A DNA stretch of 64,000 nucleotides from Flavobacterium urumqiense (GCF_900108015.1 NZ_FNVP01000008.1:113392-177391); one strand, 5' to 3'. Positions 1-9,750 are shown, counted from the stretch's first letter. The notes: generated by a model not told the origin, from the sequence alone. Numbers and translations are program-made.

Positions 1-2
1 AC

Positions 3-893
3 GACAAATGCAAGTATGCAGTTTTTTCTACCGCTGACTTAGCCACAAAATACAAAGAAAACGGAAAAACAGATGATGCTTGTTTATTTCAAGATATGCC
101 AATCAGTAAAGATGCCAAGCGCCTTTCTACAGAGAAATCCAGTTGTATGCAATTAAATACGGGAAATTTATGGTTTGGTTTCGAAAGTAAAAATTGGATC
201 ATGAATCAAAAAATTATTCTGGAAGTGGTGCCGTGGGTCGATAACAAACTGAGTCGTGGCTGGACGCTTAAAAACAGAAAAGCAATCATCGATCAATGTA
301 AGACCTCTAATTTGGCTCAAAAAATGACCAATTCAGATGATTTTTGCGTTTGTATTCTCGATAAAATCCAATCGAAGTACAAGTTTAAGGAATTCCAAAA
401 ATTATTGGCCGTAGAACGCGCTAAAGCGTTTAAAGATTTTGGTACTAGTTGTTTTGGTGAAAGCAATCTTTCTAAAAGTGTGTATAATGATTTGCGCAAG
501 CAAGCTGCAGGATTAGCAAAACAAGGAAAGCAAGGCGAAGCCATTCAGAAACTTACAACAATAATCAACGACGGAAAAGCAACTGCTTTAGATTATAATT
601 CTATTGGGAATAGCTATCTTTTGACCAAGCAATACGGGAAAGCGATTAAATTTCTGAAAGAAGGCGAGAAGCTTGATCATACGGAATTATTGATACAACT
701 CAATTTAGCGCATGCCTATTTATTGAATGATAATTACGCGGCTGCAAAAGCGATTTATAAAGAGTATCAGTCGCAAAATGTAACGGATAGTTTGGGTTGG
801 ACTCAAAAAGTAAAACAAGATTTCGCTGCTTTCAAAAAAGCGGGAATAACTTCCAATGATTTTGAAAGAGTTTTGAAGTTGATGGATAAATAA
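3..893 (+). CDS. TPR-repeat protein, 5' end outside the window
   Basis: The reading frame is open from the first full codon at position 3, so the first 296 residues seen are the C-terminal part of a longer protein; the ATG at 96 is probably internal. The C-terminal half (about the last 150 residues) is helical and has tetratricopeptide-like pairs, for example around the motifs YNSIGNSYLLTKQYGKAI and LNLAHAYLLNDNYAAAKAIY. The part before it contains several Cys (SSC, CKTS, FCVC, TSCFG). TPR domains mediate protein-protein contacts; no catalytic motif is visible. The gene ends 138 nt before the menC-like gene. Function and localisation cannot be told from this fragment. Confidence 0.75.
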   Translation, partial: DKCKYAVFSTADLATKYKENGKTDDACLFQDMPISKDAKRLSTEKSSCMQLNTGNLWFGFESKNWIMNQKIILEVVPWVDNKLSRGWTLKNRKAIIDQCKTSNLAQKMTNSDDFCVCILDKIQSKYKFKEFQKLLAVERAKAFKDFGTSCFGESNLSKSVYNDLRKQAAGLAKQGKQGEAIQKLTTIINDGKATALDYNSIGNSYLLTKQYGKAIKFLKEGEKLDHTELLIQLNLAHAYLLNDNYAAAKAIYKEYQSQNVTDSLGWTQKVKQDFAAFKKAGITSNDFERVLKLMDK

Positions 894-1031
894 ATTAAAC
901 TTTAAAAAGTAAATGCCTTGTATGTTTTAAGAAAGCGATTAATTTTTTTTACCATATAAGACATTTAAGTTTTGATAAAATTAGTGAGCTACAAGTTTAC
1001 TATATTAAAATAACTCATAATTTATAATTTC

Positions 1032-2078
1032 TTGAAAGCAACCTACCACAAATATATTCTAGATTTCAAACGACCATCAGGAACTTCGCGTGGCGTTATG
1101 ACTGAAAAAGAAACTTGGTTTATTGTCTTAGAACAAGACGGTAAAAAAGGAATAGGAGAATGCGGAATCCTTCGCGGATTGAGCATTGACGATCGTCCGG
1201 ATTATGAAGAAAAATTACGATGGACTTGTGATAATATTCACTTGGGAAAAGATCAACTTTGGGAGGCGTTATTGGAGTTTCCTTCGATACAGTTTGGAGT
1301 GGAAATGGCGTTCCAATCTTTGGAAAGTGAAACTCCTTTTTTGTTGTTTCCTTCGGACTTCACAAACGGTACAAAATCCATCTTAATAAACGGTTTAGTT
1401 TGGATGGGCGAGGAGTTGTTTATGAAGCAGCAAATTGAGGAAAAACTAGCGCAGGGTTTCCGATGCATTAAACTCAAAATTGGAGCAATAGATTTCGATA
1501 AAGAGCTACAATTATTACGTTTTATTCGGGAACATTTCACTCCGGAGCAAATTGAAATTCGGGTTGATGCGAATGGTGCTTTTGCTGTAGATTTAGCTTT
1601 AGATAAAATAATGCAATTATCTGAATTTAAATTACATAGTATCGAGCAACCGATACAAAAAAATCAGACTGACAGGATGGCAGATCTGTGTAAAACTACT
1701 CCTTTTCCTATTGCTTTGGATGAAGAGCTGATCGGTGTGTTTGCTTTGGCAGAAAAAGAGCAATTACTGGAGAAAATCCAGCCACAATACATTATTTTAA
1801 AACCTAGTTTTGTGGGCGGTTTTCGAGGTACTCAAGAATGGATTTCATTGGCTGAAAAACATAAAATCGGGTGGTGGATTACTTCCGCATTGGAGAGCAA
1901 TATTGGACTGAACGCTATTGCGCAGTGGACCTTTTTACAACATAATTTAATGCCTCAAGGATTAGGAACCGGAGCACTTTATACCAATAATTTTGACTGT
2001 CCGCTAGAAGTTTCAGTAGGGCATTTATGGTACAAGAAAGAGTTGGATTGGACGTTTGATTTTGGCCTTTTGAAATAG
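1032..2078 (+). CDS. menC: o-succinylbenzoate synthase-like enolase-superfamily enzyme
   Basis: A protein of 348 residues with the muconate-lactonizing/MenC layout of the enolase superfamily: an N-terminal capping domain, then a barrel with the catalytic KxK pair at about K147/K149 (CIKLKIG), metal ligands at about D179 (RVDANGA), E205 (SIEQPI) and D230 (ALDEE), and the opposite lysine at about K257 (ILKPS). MenC dehydrates SHCHC to o-succinylbenzoate in menaquinone synthesis, and menaquinone is the usual quinone of Flavobacteria. The start is a TTG; the next ATG would remove part of the capping domain, so TTG is preferred. No other men gene is visible, so a dipeptide epimerase remains an alternative. 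It converges with the downstream permease gene, with one base between the stops. Confidence 0.8.
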   Translation: MKATYHKYILDFKRPSGTSRGVMTEKETWFIVLEQDGKKGIGECGILRGLSIDDRPDYEEKLRWTCDNIHLGKDQLWEALLEFPSIQFGVEMAFQSLESETPFLLFPSDFTNGTKSILINGLVWMGEELFMKQQIEEKLAQGFRCIKLKIGAIDFDKELQLLRFIREHFTPEQIEIRVDANGAFAVDLALDKIMQLSEFKLHSIEQPIQKNQTDRMADLCKTTPFPIALDEELIGVFALAEKEQLLEKIQPQYIILKPSFVGGFRGTQEWISLAEKHKIGWWITSALESNIGLNAIAQWTFLQHNLMPQGLGTGALYTNNFDCPLEVSVGHLWYKKELDWTFDFGLLK

Positions 2079-2079
2079 A

Positions 2080-3168
2080 TTATTTTGAAGTTTTCTTTTG
2101 GTCACCGTCTCCCAATAAAACGGATAATGTCTTTAAGCTAGGTGTACGGTCCGCAATCAACTTGATGATGCTTATGAATGGAATAAACAGAATCATTCCT
2201 GCTGCTCCCCAAATAATGCCTCCAACGATTACTACAATAATAATGACAAGTGTATTTATTTTTAAACGGCTTCCTACTGCAAAAGGAAAAATAATATAGG
2301 CTTCAAGTGCTTGGACAATAGAAAAAACAGCAATAACGGCTAATGGATACCAAATAGAATTGTACGTTATCCAGGAAACTGCAATGGGCAAGAGCGAAGA
2401 TATTATGATTCCAACATACGGAATAAAAGTGAGGATTGAGGCGATAAAACCAAACAGAAAGGGATTTGGCACTCCAATTATCCAAAGTCCAATGCTGTTT
2501 AATAATCCAACTATTACATAAACTATTAACATTCCTTTGATGAAATTGTAATATTCATGAATGGTTTCAATGAGAATTTCGTGTATCGTATTTTTTCGCT
2601 CCATAGGGAAAAGCTCATATAGAGCATTTGATAACAACTGGCGATGGAAAAGTATTAATGACGAAAAAACAGGAATCATTATTAAAAAAAATACTGATGT
2701 AGATAATGAGTATGCGGTATTTCGTAACATTGAAAAAGCTAGTGAACCAGAATCTTTGAGCGTATTATTAATGAATTCCGTTTGTTTTTCCAGACTAATA
2801 TTAAATCTTTCTACGATAAAAATACTTAATTGATGTATCGATTCGTTCAGTTTGGCTCTTAAAGATTCCCATTCTTGAAGAAATTCGGAGAACTGTACGA
2901 ACAATAAATAAATGATAGAACCCGCTAAAAGTGTCACGCCTAAAATAGAGATAAAAATGGCTGTACCTTTGTAAATGCCTTTTGTTTCCATCCAATTGCA
3001 AACGGGGTATAGAATAAAACCAATGAGTAATGAAAAACTCAAAGGAATAAATAGTGTTTTTCCAAAGTAAAGTATTATGGAAGAAAATACTATCAACTGA
3101 AATATTTCAAGAGCTGAATAAGTTCTTTTTGAAGTAACTGAGTTGGGTATATTTGGAAACGGTTCCAT
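2080..3168 (-). CDS. AI-2E family (PerM/YdiK-type) membrane permease
   Basis: The 362-residue product has the AI-2E family arrangement: two or three hydrophobic segments near the N-terminus, a long amphipathic middle region (about residues 85-145, with EFLQEWESL and ESIHQLSIF), then about five more membrane helices including the glycine-rich IGVPNPFLFGFIA and FIPYVGIIIS segments, which are typical of this family. Members are inner-membrane transporters; the name comes from autoinducer-2 export, but some members are Na+/H+ antiporters, so the substrate is not known. It stands alone and is convergent with the menC-like gene. Confidence 0.88.
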   Translation of the reverse strand: MEPFPNIPNSVTSKRTYSALEIFQLIVFSSIILYFGKTLFIPLSFSLLIGFILYPVCNWMETKGIYKGTAIFISILGVTLLAGSIIYLLFVQFSEFLQEWESLRAKLNESIHQLSIFIVERFNISLEKQTEFINNTLKDSGSLAFSMLRNTAYSLSTSVFFLIMIPVFSSLILFHRQLLSNALYELFPMERKNTIHEILIETIHEYYNFIKGMLIVYVIVGLLNSIGLWIIGVPNPFLFGFIASILTFIPYVGIIISSLLPIAVSWITYNSIWYPLAVIAVFSIVQALEAYIIFPFAVGSRLKINTLVIIIVVIVGGIIWGAAGMILFIPFISIIKLIADRTPSLKTLSVLLGDGDQKKTSK

Positions 3169-3520
3169 ACTTTTATCGTATTATAACTTTTATTTCTGCC
3201 CTAACTTTAATAAGTGTTCTCATAAACAATACTAGTAATAAAAGTACAATTTTTAAATCGATTAGCCGTTTTTAACCATAATTATATGTTTCGATTATTT
3301 GTCATGAGGTCACCTTCGGTTTGTGGTAATTAATTTGCCACAAAATATAGGTCAGGTGAGTAGTTAAATGAATCAAAAGAATTCAGTTGTCATTTTTGTT
3401 TCAAAAAGCAAAAAGGGGATCTTCTCTATGTAACATTTTATCTGTTACTTAACTAAGTGTTATGTCGACAACAGATTTAGTTTCTTTAATTTTTTTTAAT
3501 AATTCAGATTTAGGAATATC
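3169..3520. other. Intergenic stretch without recognised gene
   Basis: No open frame with plausible coding character was seen. It should hold the promoter of the AI-2E permease near 3170-3240. A short inverted repeat (GTAACA and TGTTAC separated by 7 nt, near 3430-3450) is present, but nothing indicates what it does. Confidence 0.5.
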
Positions 3521-3748
3521 TTAGAATGAAAATTCGAGTGCTTTGTTTCTGATATGTCCGGTTTTCCAAAATTTAGCTCCAATATAGGTATTAAGTTTTT
3601 CTACCAAATTGAGACAAAGATTCCCGACTGAATTGGCTTTTCCTTTCTGAATTTTCCAACTATCACTTTCATTTTGGTTCGGCTCAATTTCAATTTTTGA
3701 TTTATTCAAATCTCGGTTGAAAAGTATTTTTAAACTTTCAATTGGCAT
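3521..3748 (-). CDS. Small hypothetical protein coupled to the NTF2-like gene
   Basis: An ORF of 75 residues starts inside the last codons of the upstream NTF2-like gene (11-nt overlap), which suggests translational coupling. The product is hydrophilic with a basic N-terminal part (LFNRDLNKSKIEIEP) and a C-terminal GAKFWKTGHIRNKALEF stretch. It has no signal peptide or membrane segment. I do not recognise the family. It could be a real small partner of the upstream gene or a chance ORF; the overlap is the only positive evidence. Confidence 0.35.
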   Translation of the reverse strand: MPIESLKILFNRDLNKSKIEIEPNQNESDSWKIQKGKANSVGNLCLNLVEKLNTYIGAKFWKTGHIRNKALEFSF

Positions 3749-4217
3749 TTACATTTTCTTTGTACTTCTTCAATGATAACAGTGCTTGTTTTTGTATTTT
3801 TTTCTGAAAAAAGCCAGTCCAACCTAATAAATATCCGGTAATTCCAAAAGCTTGTTTGGACCATTTCCAAGTATCAAACTCATCGGTTTGCTTTATAATT
3901 AATCCGTCTTTAAACTGAAATTGAGACTGAATAACATTAACAACTTTTCTATTAGTTTGGCTAAAGTTGTAGGTTGCAATCCATTGTGCAGAACCGATAT
4001 ATTCAGTTGCTTTTATATCAGAAAATTCAATTTTTATTTCTCCTTTACTTTTTTTGATCAACATTTTCCACATTTCGCAAACATCATTCCCTTTTAGTAA
4101 ACCTAAGACAGGATTACGAAACTGTAAATCGCCATGATAAAATTTGCACATTGTTTTGGTATCAGCATTTGCAATTGCAGTATAAAATTTGATTAAGGTT
4201 TTCTCGTTTTCGATCAT
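3738..4217 (-). CDS. NTF2-like/SnoaL-type nuclear transport factor 2 family protein
   Basis: The 159-residue product has the SnoaL/NTF2 cone-fold pattern: an N-terminal helix (EKTLIKFYTAIANADTKTM), a short strand with the family-typical Phe-x-Asn-Pro (FRNPVLG), a helix, and a sheet ending in a phrase like FKDGLIIKQTDEFD, which is the usual last strands of SnoaL-like proteins. Members of this fold act as small enzymes or ligand-binding proteins, often in the cytosol, and sequence does not give the substrate. The last 25 residues are basic and extend past the normal domain. It is the first gene of a probable two-gene unit with the overlapping 75-residue ORF. Confidence 0.8.
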   Translation of the reverse strand: MIENEKTLIKFYTAIANADTKTMCKFYHGDLQFRNPVLGLLKGNDVCEMWKMLIKKSKGEIKIEFSDIKATEYIGSAQWIATYNFSQTNRKVVNVIQSQFQFKDGLIIKQTDEFDTWKWSKQAFGITGYLLGWTGFFQKKIQKQALLSLKKYKENVNAN

Positions 4218-4377
4218 ATTAACATAAAATGAATGGTAAAAATAATAATTTTTTTTAAAAATTCTTCTGTTTTAAGTTTTAGGTAATCATTATTTTATAA
4301 AATTTTAAAAAATAATTGATTGTTTAGCTGGTAATTTATTCATTATAAAAGGGTTGAAATTTAAAATTTCGCATAAA

Positions 4378-4409
4378 AAAAGGATAGACTTTTAAGTTTC
4401 TATCCTTTT
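4378..4409 (-). terminator. Rho-independent terminator of the OmpA-family gene
   Basis: An 11-bp inverted repeat (AAAAGGATAGA and TCTATCCTTTT) with a 10-nt loop lies 30 nt after the stop codon of the OmpA-family gene. Read on the minus strand the stem is followed by a run of T, as expected for an intrinsic terminator. Confidence 0.85.
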
Positions 4410-4438
4410 AGGTATTCAATAAATATTAACTAACTAAA

Positions 4439-6469
4439 TTACTTTACGGGAATAATATCAATTATTACTGTACGGTTATAAAAACGTTCCTCTGGAGTTT
4501 TGTTCTCAAAAGGAGATTTATTTTCATCTTCTCCAAATCCGTTTACTTCAAATTTTACATCATTTCTACCAGCTTTAGATAAAGCACTTGCAAGAATACC
4601 TTTAACATCATTAGCACGAGCTAAAGATAAATCAATATTATGAGCTTCCTCACCAATAATATCGGTATGACCATGAATAATAACAGTTGCTCCTACAGCA
4701 ATTTTAGGTGTAACAATTTCTGTTAAGTATTTTTCATAGATAGCAATCGCTTTAGATTTATTAAATTCATAAATAATGCTATATCTAATACCTTCTTCAA
4801 TTTTGGCAGGTGTCCAAAGCACAACATGCATAGTGGTTTCTTTTTCTATAATTTTACCACTTTTTAATTGACCTACCATTTTTACTTTAAAATCTCCTTC
4901 TGGTCTGTCTCCTAAAATTGATTTTCCAGAAATACTTGCTACGTCTTCGCTGTAAGGTCCAAAAGATTGTACTTTTCCTTTTTCATCCGTCATTTGAACT
5001 GACCATGAAGATAAAGTTTCTTTGGCTCCTTTATTTTCTATAGTAACATAGCTTTCTAAAGGTGCTTCTTGTAGCGCATTAATCACTACAGGTTTCAATT
5101 GCGCATCTGGTCCACTTTGAAATTCCATCAATAAATCAGCAGAATTACTTTCAATTGAAACTCTTTGATCTCCTTCACGAAGAAGTTCAAGTTCTAATTT
5201 TGCACCTGGTTGTTCTGATGGGATATTTGGTTTGTTTTGTCCTTTAGTAGTAATTCTAGAAGGATTAATAGCAAATATATTTACCAAATAAGTTTTGATT
5301 GATTCTGCCATTGCAGCTCCGTCATCTGGACCTTTTTCTGATGAACCCACCAAAGTAATTGTTGCTGAAGGATTTTTTTGCATACGGTCTCCAAGGATGT
5401 TTAGAACATTGTAATAAACAATCATCTGACGTTTTGAACGGTCTGATAAAGTTTTTGGAGCAAATACTTCTAATTGGTCTTCTTTGAAATCTTTAACCTG
5501 ATCTTTGTTTAATAAAACATAACGATTTGGTATTTCAGTAGATCCCGCATTGAAAAATACATAGTTTCTAAGTGGAAAAATTTCAGTCATTCTTCTTTCT
5601 CCTGGAACATTACTAGGAGAGTTTACTGTGAACTGAACGTCACCATCTTTTACCATATCTGTAGACTCTTGAATATTTTGTCCTTGTCCAAATTTTAATG
5701 CAACACCCGCTCTTACAGTAGTATTATTCCATGTTTCAGTTGAACGTGGATTTTGACCAAAATAAGGTTGGAAAGAAACAAAAGGAGACAATACAAATTG
5801 TGTTTTGTTGCTATCTGATGAAAGTGGAATATCGTATCCTGCTCCAATTTGCATTGAAATAAGAGTTTTATTGATATTATCGAAATCACCTGTTACTGCA
5901 GCAGAAGGCGCTTGATCAGGATAAGCTGGATTAATACCTAATTGGTAAGTAAATGATTTATCCATATTGAAAGCTAAACGTGGACCTCCGTATAAATAAA
6001 AATCAGATTTAAATGGTGCAAAACGCAAACTAGGTTCTACAGTAATGTAACTAAGTTTTGTAGATAAATCCGCCGGGCAGTCACATGGAGTAACAACTTG
6101 ATCAAAATCACCTTTACGGCTATCATAACCTGCTTGTAACATAATACCCCATCTTGAATCAGCAGGACGATATTCTAAAAGTGGTGCAATGAAAAGTCCT
6201 GCGCCAAATCCGTCGTGGAACGCAACTGGTGGTTTAAAACTAGCATTCAACTGTTGAGTAGAACCACGATAGAAATTAAAATTAGCTCCACCCGCTACGC
6301 CAAAGAACCAAGAAGGTTTTGTGTATTTAACTACTTGTGCTTCCTGTGCTTGAAGAGAAGTTTGGAAACTTAACCAAGATAGAGCAACTATTGCAACGCT
6401 TTTTATGGTTAGGTTATTGGAGGACTGTGCTAAGCATGAGCCCTTTTTTAAATTTATTATTTTTTGCAT
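4439..6469 (-). CDS. OmpA-family outer-membrane protein with N-terminal beta-barrel
   Basis: The 676-residue protein begins with a long hydrophobic signal region ending near SLQAQEAQ. Residues of about 50-260 look like an outer-membrane beta-barrel (alternating strands such as FFGVAGGANFNF and GIMLQAGYDSR). A middle region follows, and the last ~110 residues form an OmpA/MotB-like peptidoglycan-binding domain (VIIHGHTDIIGEEAHNIDLSLAR, then FGEDENKSPFENKTPEERFYNRTVII). Proteins of this kind anchor the outer membrane to the cell wall. It lies upstream of a strong terminator and 86 nt downstream of the ice-binding-type gene on the same strand; that gene could read into it, but this is not proven. 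Confidence 0.85.
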   Translation of the reverse strand: MQKIINLKKGSCLAQSSNNLTIKSVAIVALSWLSFQTSLQAQEAQVVKYTKPSWFFGVAGGANFNFYRGSTQQLNASFKPPVAFHDGFGAGLFIAPLLEYRPADSRWGIMLQAGYDSRKGDFDQVVTPCDCPADLSTKLSYITVEPSLRFAPFKSDFYLYGGPRLAFNMDKSFTYQLGINPAYPDQAPSAAVTGDFDNINKTLISMQIGAGYDIPLSSDSNKTQFVLSPFVSFQPYFGQNPRSTETWNNTTVRAGVALKFGQGQNIQESTDMVKDGDVQFTVNSPSNVPGERRMTEIFPLRNYVFFNAGSTEIPNRYVLLNKDQVKDFKEDQLEVFAPKTLSDRSKRQMIVYYNVLNILGDRMQKNPSATITLVGSSEKGPDDGAAMAESIKTYLVNIFAINPSRITTKGQNKPNIPSEQPGAKLELELLREGDQRVSIESNSADLLMEFQSGPDAQLKPVVINALQEAPLESYVTIENKGAKETLSSWSVQMTDEKGKVQSFGPYSEDVASISGKSILGDRPEGDFKVKMVGQLKSGKIIEKETTMHVVLWTPAKIEEGIRYSIIYEFNKSKAIAIYEKYLTEIVTPKIAVGATVIIHGHTDIIGEEAHNIDLSLARANDVKGILASALSKAGRNDVKFEVNGFGEDENKSPFENKTPEERFYNRTVIIDIIPVK

Positions 6470-6555
6470 GTTATTATTTGTTTATGTCATTTTTTAATAT
6501 ATCCCGTCCGAAGACGGGATAAAATAGTTGGGTTGTAAAACTTTTTAACTATGAC

Positions 6556-8343
6556 CTAGTTAGGCACATTAATTGTTGTATTTACCATAGTAACTGAAGC
6601 TACTAAAGATATCGCTCTACCATTTAGCACTGTTAAAAAAGGATTTGTACTATTAGCAGGAGAAGACAAAGTCACTCCAGAATTGGCTATAATGTTTCCA
6701 ACCATAACTCCACCACCGGCGTAGTTAATAACAGCTGTACTACCAACATACCAATATACATTATTAGGATTACCTACACCGTTTAAAAATGTAACACTAC
6801 TTGGAGCCGAATCACCTACTGTTAAAGAAGAAGGTGCTTGAAAGTACCATTTTGCATTTGGATCTCCATTAGCATTTAATACTAGATTTCCGTTAGTTAT
6901 TGCAAAAGAGCTAGAAGCCGTATAAATACCAGGAGCTAACGTTAATCCACCTAGTTCTCCAGCTCCCGGATTAGCGACTCCGCCCGGCATTGAAGCAGGA
7001 GAAATACTGTTGTAAAGATCTCTTGCTGCATTCAATCCAGCTAATGCAGTTGCTGCCTTAGTTGCATTTCCTGGTGCAGGAGCATCTGTAAATATTCCAT
7101 CAGTAACAACTCCATTATTTAATGGGGTTTTGGTATAAACATCTCCATTGGTACCATCTGTAAAACCTGTTACTAAAGATGAAGCAGCTGTCGTACCTAT
7201 TGCACCATTTACTACAGTAAATAATCCTTGATTTGTAATTCCTGCATTTCCACCAAAAACTCCAAAAAACAAACCACTTGAAACTGTAATAGGTGGAGTA
7301 GCAACAACTGCTGTAGTGAATTTCCATACATAGTCATTCGCTAATGGAATACCAAATGTACTTTTAGCGCCTGTTGTTATTGTAGCTGTATAAGTAAGTC
7401 CTGGATCAAGTGAATTAACCGGGTTAAATGAAGCAGTGTTACCTCCAGTATAAGTAACTACTCCTGCAATTACTGTTGTACCTTGTCTTAAAGTAAAAGT
7501 AGTAGGATTAATAATACTAGCAGGATCCATTGCCAAGTCGAAGGTAGCAGTAATAGTTTTGTTTAAATTCACTTCTATATCGTTGTCACGAGGGTCAGTT
7601 GCAGTTACTGTTGGTGCAGATACTGTTGTAAAACTCCATACTTTATTTACCGCTAATGGCTCTCCTTGTGATAGACTTTTTGCGCCCGTAGTTATGGTTG
7701 CAGTATATACAGTATTAAGGTTTAATGGACTTGTAGGTTTAAATGAAGCGGTTGTACCACTATAAGTAACAACTCCTGCAATTACTGTTGTACCTTGTTT
7801 TAAAGTAAAAGTAGTAGCTGGGCTAATAATAGTTGAAGGATCCATTGGTACACTAAATGTAGCAGTAATCGTTTTATTTAAAGGAACGTTTGTGGCTAGA
7901 TCTGCAGGATCTGTACTAATCACTGTAGGAACAATAATCAACCCGGTAGAAAATGTCCAGACATAATCTTGCTGAAGCGCATTACCGTCTACATCTTTAA
8001 CTCCAGTTGTAATTCTACCTGTGTAAGTTGTCTTAGGACTAAGAGGACTTGCCGGAGTAAAGGTAGCTGTAGTTCCGCTGTACGCGACTTTACCTTTTAC
8101 AGCTGTTCCGTCAGCCTTTTTAACAATAAAAGTAGATTCATCAATCGTTGATTGATTCATCACTTCATTAAAAGTTGCCGAGATTATCTGATTAAATGGA
8201 ACTTCTAAAGCGCCGTTGGCAGGAATTGTTGATATTACGACTGGACAAACCCCTACTGTCTCTACGAAATCATCTTCGGCGCAGCCAGAAAAGAATGCAA
8301 TAAACACTATTGCAAGGGTTAAAAGTAAATTTTTTGTTTTCAT
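6556..8343 (-). CDS. Ig-repeat lipoprotein with C-terminal DUF3494 ice-binding-type domain
   Basis: The 595-residue product starts with a lipoprotein signal (FIAFFSGCAED). Three Big_5/SbsA-type Ig-like repeats of about 105 residues follow, each with PxxxATNVPLNKTITATFS-like first strands and ending in a VWxFTT motif. The last ~240 residues match the DUF3494 ice-binding beta-solenoid family (GLFFGVFGGNAGITNQG, AAxDLYNSI, LAPGIYTA, PNNVYWYVGSTAV, NGRAISL). Family members bind ice or inhibit recrystallisation, while a surface-adhesion role is also possible. The ice-binding-face motif (TxT-like arrays) is not obvious here, so actual ice binding is inferred. A copy of the shared 36-nt stress promoter element lies 57 nt upstream, suggesting stress-linked expression. 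Confidence 0.88.
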   Translation of the reverse strand: MKTKNLLLTLAIVFIAFFSGCAEDDFVETVGVCPVVISTIPANGALEVPFNQIISATFNEVMNQSTIDESTFIVKKADGTAVKGKVAYSGTTATFTPASPLSPKTTYTGRITTGVKDVDGNALQQDYVWTFSTGLIIVPTVISTDPADLATNVPLNKTITATFSVPMDPSTIISPATTFTLKQGTTVIAGVVTYSGTTASFKPTSPLNLNTVYTATITTGAKSLSQGEPLAVNKVWSFTTVSAPTVTATDPRDNDIEVNLNKTITATFDLAMDPASIINPTTFTLRQGTTVIAGVVTYTGGNTASFNPVNSLDPGLTYTATITTGAKSTFGIPLANDYVWKFTTAVVATPPITVSSGLFFGVFGGNAGITNQGLFTVVNGAIGTTAASSLVTGFTDGTNGDVYTKTPLNNGVVTDGIFTDAPAPGNATKAATALAGLNAARDLYNSISPASMPGGVANPGAGELGGLTLAPGIYTASSSFAITNGNLVLNANGDPNAKWYFQAPSSLTVGDSAPSSVTFLNGVGNPNNVYWYVGSTAVINYAGGGVMVGNIIANSGVTLSSPANSTNPFLTVLNGRAISLVASVTMVNTTINVPN

Positions 8344-8400
8344 GTTATTTAGGTTAAGAAATTATTTACAACGAAGATCCGATTATTATAAATTAAATCT

Positions 8401-8436
8401 ATTACATAATAAAAAAATTAGATTGTAAAATTCACA
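8401..8436 (-). promoter_or_regulatory. Stress-type 36-nt element before the ice-binding-type gene
   Basis: On the minus strand it reads TGTGAATTTTACAA, 12 nt, TATTATGTAAT at the 3' part. It is one of eight copies of the shared element in this window, all with the same outer length of 36 nt. Its 3' edge is 57 nt before the start codon of the DUF3494 gene. No standard TTTG/TAnnTTTG promoter is seen here. Confidence 0.6.
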
Positions 8437-8958
8437 TATCTGAAATTTATAATAATTTATAAACTGCTGATAATTAATAATTTGTGTTTATTTGATTATT
8501 TTGGTATAACTGGATATAAAAAAATCTAAAAAAAAATCTAAAAAAAAACTTAAAGTTTAATTCAAAATAATGGTCATTTTTTTACGAAAAAAGAGAAGTT
8601 TGATCACTACAGTAAAAGGTAGATTATTTTCTATGTCGTATTTGATACTGTTCAATACAATAATAAGTTTTAATTAATATTTTTATAAGAATAATAAAGC
8701 AAAAACTGTACTAACGGGTTATTTTATAAATTTTTAAAAAAAAATATTTGAAAAATTAGGATCTACCATCTTGAAAATCTCCTTGGAAAGTTTTTGCAAA
8801 TTTGTAATTTGCAAAGTAACAGGAAATAGAAAAATAAAGAAATAAAAACAATAAAGCACAATTTGAAATTATAATTTCCGATTTAATATTATTGTCTTAA
8901 AATAGGAAACTTATAAATAGTAATTGCGAGTCTTTTATAAATTTATTTCGCCCCTTTT
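8437..8958. other. AT-rich intergenic stretch
   Basis: Between the element at 8401-8436 and the decayed kinase there are about 520 nt of very AT-rich DNA with several oligo-A and oligo-T runs. No gene, repeat or terminator could be supported. Confidence 0.5.
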
Positions 8959-9505
8959 TCATAGTTCAGAAGTAAAAGGCGTAAGGTATTTTGTAAAGTT
9001 ATTCAAGGCGAAAGAAGATTGTTTAATATAATCTAAGTATTCTTTTAGTTCTTCTGGAGAATTTGTATTTTGATCCAAGAGTTGAGGTACTCTAAAAATA
9101 TTGGGTTTAGGCAGTCTAACTGTACATAGGTCATAAACACCATTTTTTCAATCCTTTTTTTGTATTCTTTTTGATATTCTTTTTGATATTCTTTGGCTTT
9201 TTTAAGTTTTTTATTTGCTAAAAGGTATTCTTTTGCTCTTTTTTCTTTTTCTTGGTTTTAAAAAATAAGTTCCCTGTTAGCCATTATTAATTCAGCTGCT
9301 CGCTTTTCTTTTTCGTTATTATATATAACAAAAGGTCCACAATTTGAAGCGCTATTACGCAATTCTTGAAGGATAGTTTTTTATTAAGAGGTATTAGTTC
9401 TTGAGCTCTTTTTTTTTCTTTCTTTTGATTCTGAAAGTCAAGCTTTTTTTTTGAATTATCCAATTCAGCAGCAGTAAGTTTTGCTATTTCTTGGATTTAA
9501 CATTC
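8959..9505 (-). pseudogene. Decayed sensor histidine kinase segment (coiled-coil plus HisKA region)
   Basis: Reading the minus strand through stops and frame changes gives the repeated linker typical of Flavobacterium sensor kinases: FQNQKKEKKRAQEL, then AAELIMANRELIF, then NQEKEKRAKEYLLANKKL. It continues, after at least one frameshift, into a HisKA-like dimerisation helix (MTYVQL, then RLPKPNIFRVPQLLDQNT, SPEELKEYLDYIKQSS, and ALNNFTKYLTPFTSEL followed by a stop at 8959). Intact relatives have a His in the phosphoacceptor helix near SHQVR; here that position is lost (TYVQL). The ATPase domain is absent. No N-terminal sensor part or start codon could be found, so this is a remnant, not a functional kinase. 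Confidence 0.6.
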
Positions 9506-9750
9506 ATGTTCCCTGTCAATAATATATAATTGTATTACATAATTTTATTTCTCTTTATTTTGAATAAAAAAGGTTTTATTGTAATAAATTAAATCATTTT
9601 TTTTAGGGTAATCATCATTTTTTATTTAAAATAATTAGATAAAAAACTTATCAGACACGATCTTTCGATCTTTTTTATTCCAATATTAATAAAAAATTTA
9701 TTTGATTCTTAAAATGTAATCAGAACAATAGAACTATTTTGCAATGTAAG

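Noticed and set aside
3430..3450. Short inverted repeat GTAACA/TGTTAC as an operator
   Set aside because: A six-base repeat in AT-rich DNA is expected by chance and no gene starts near it.
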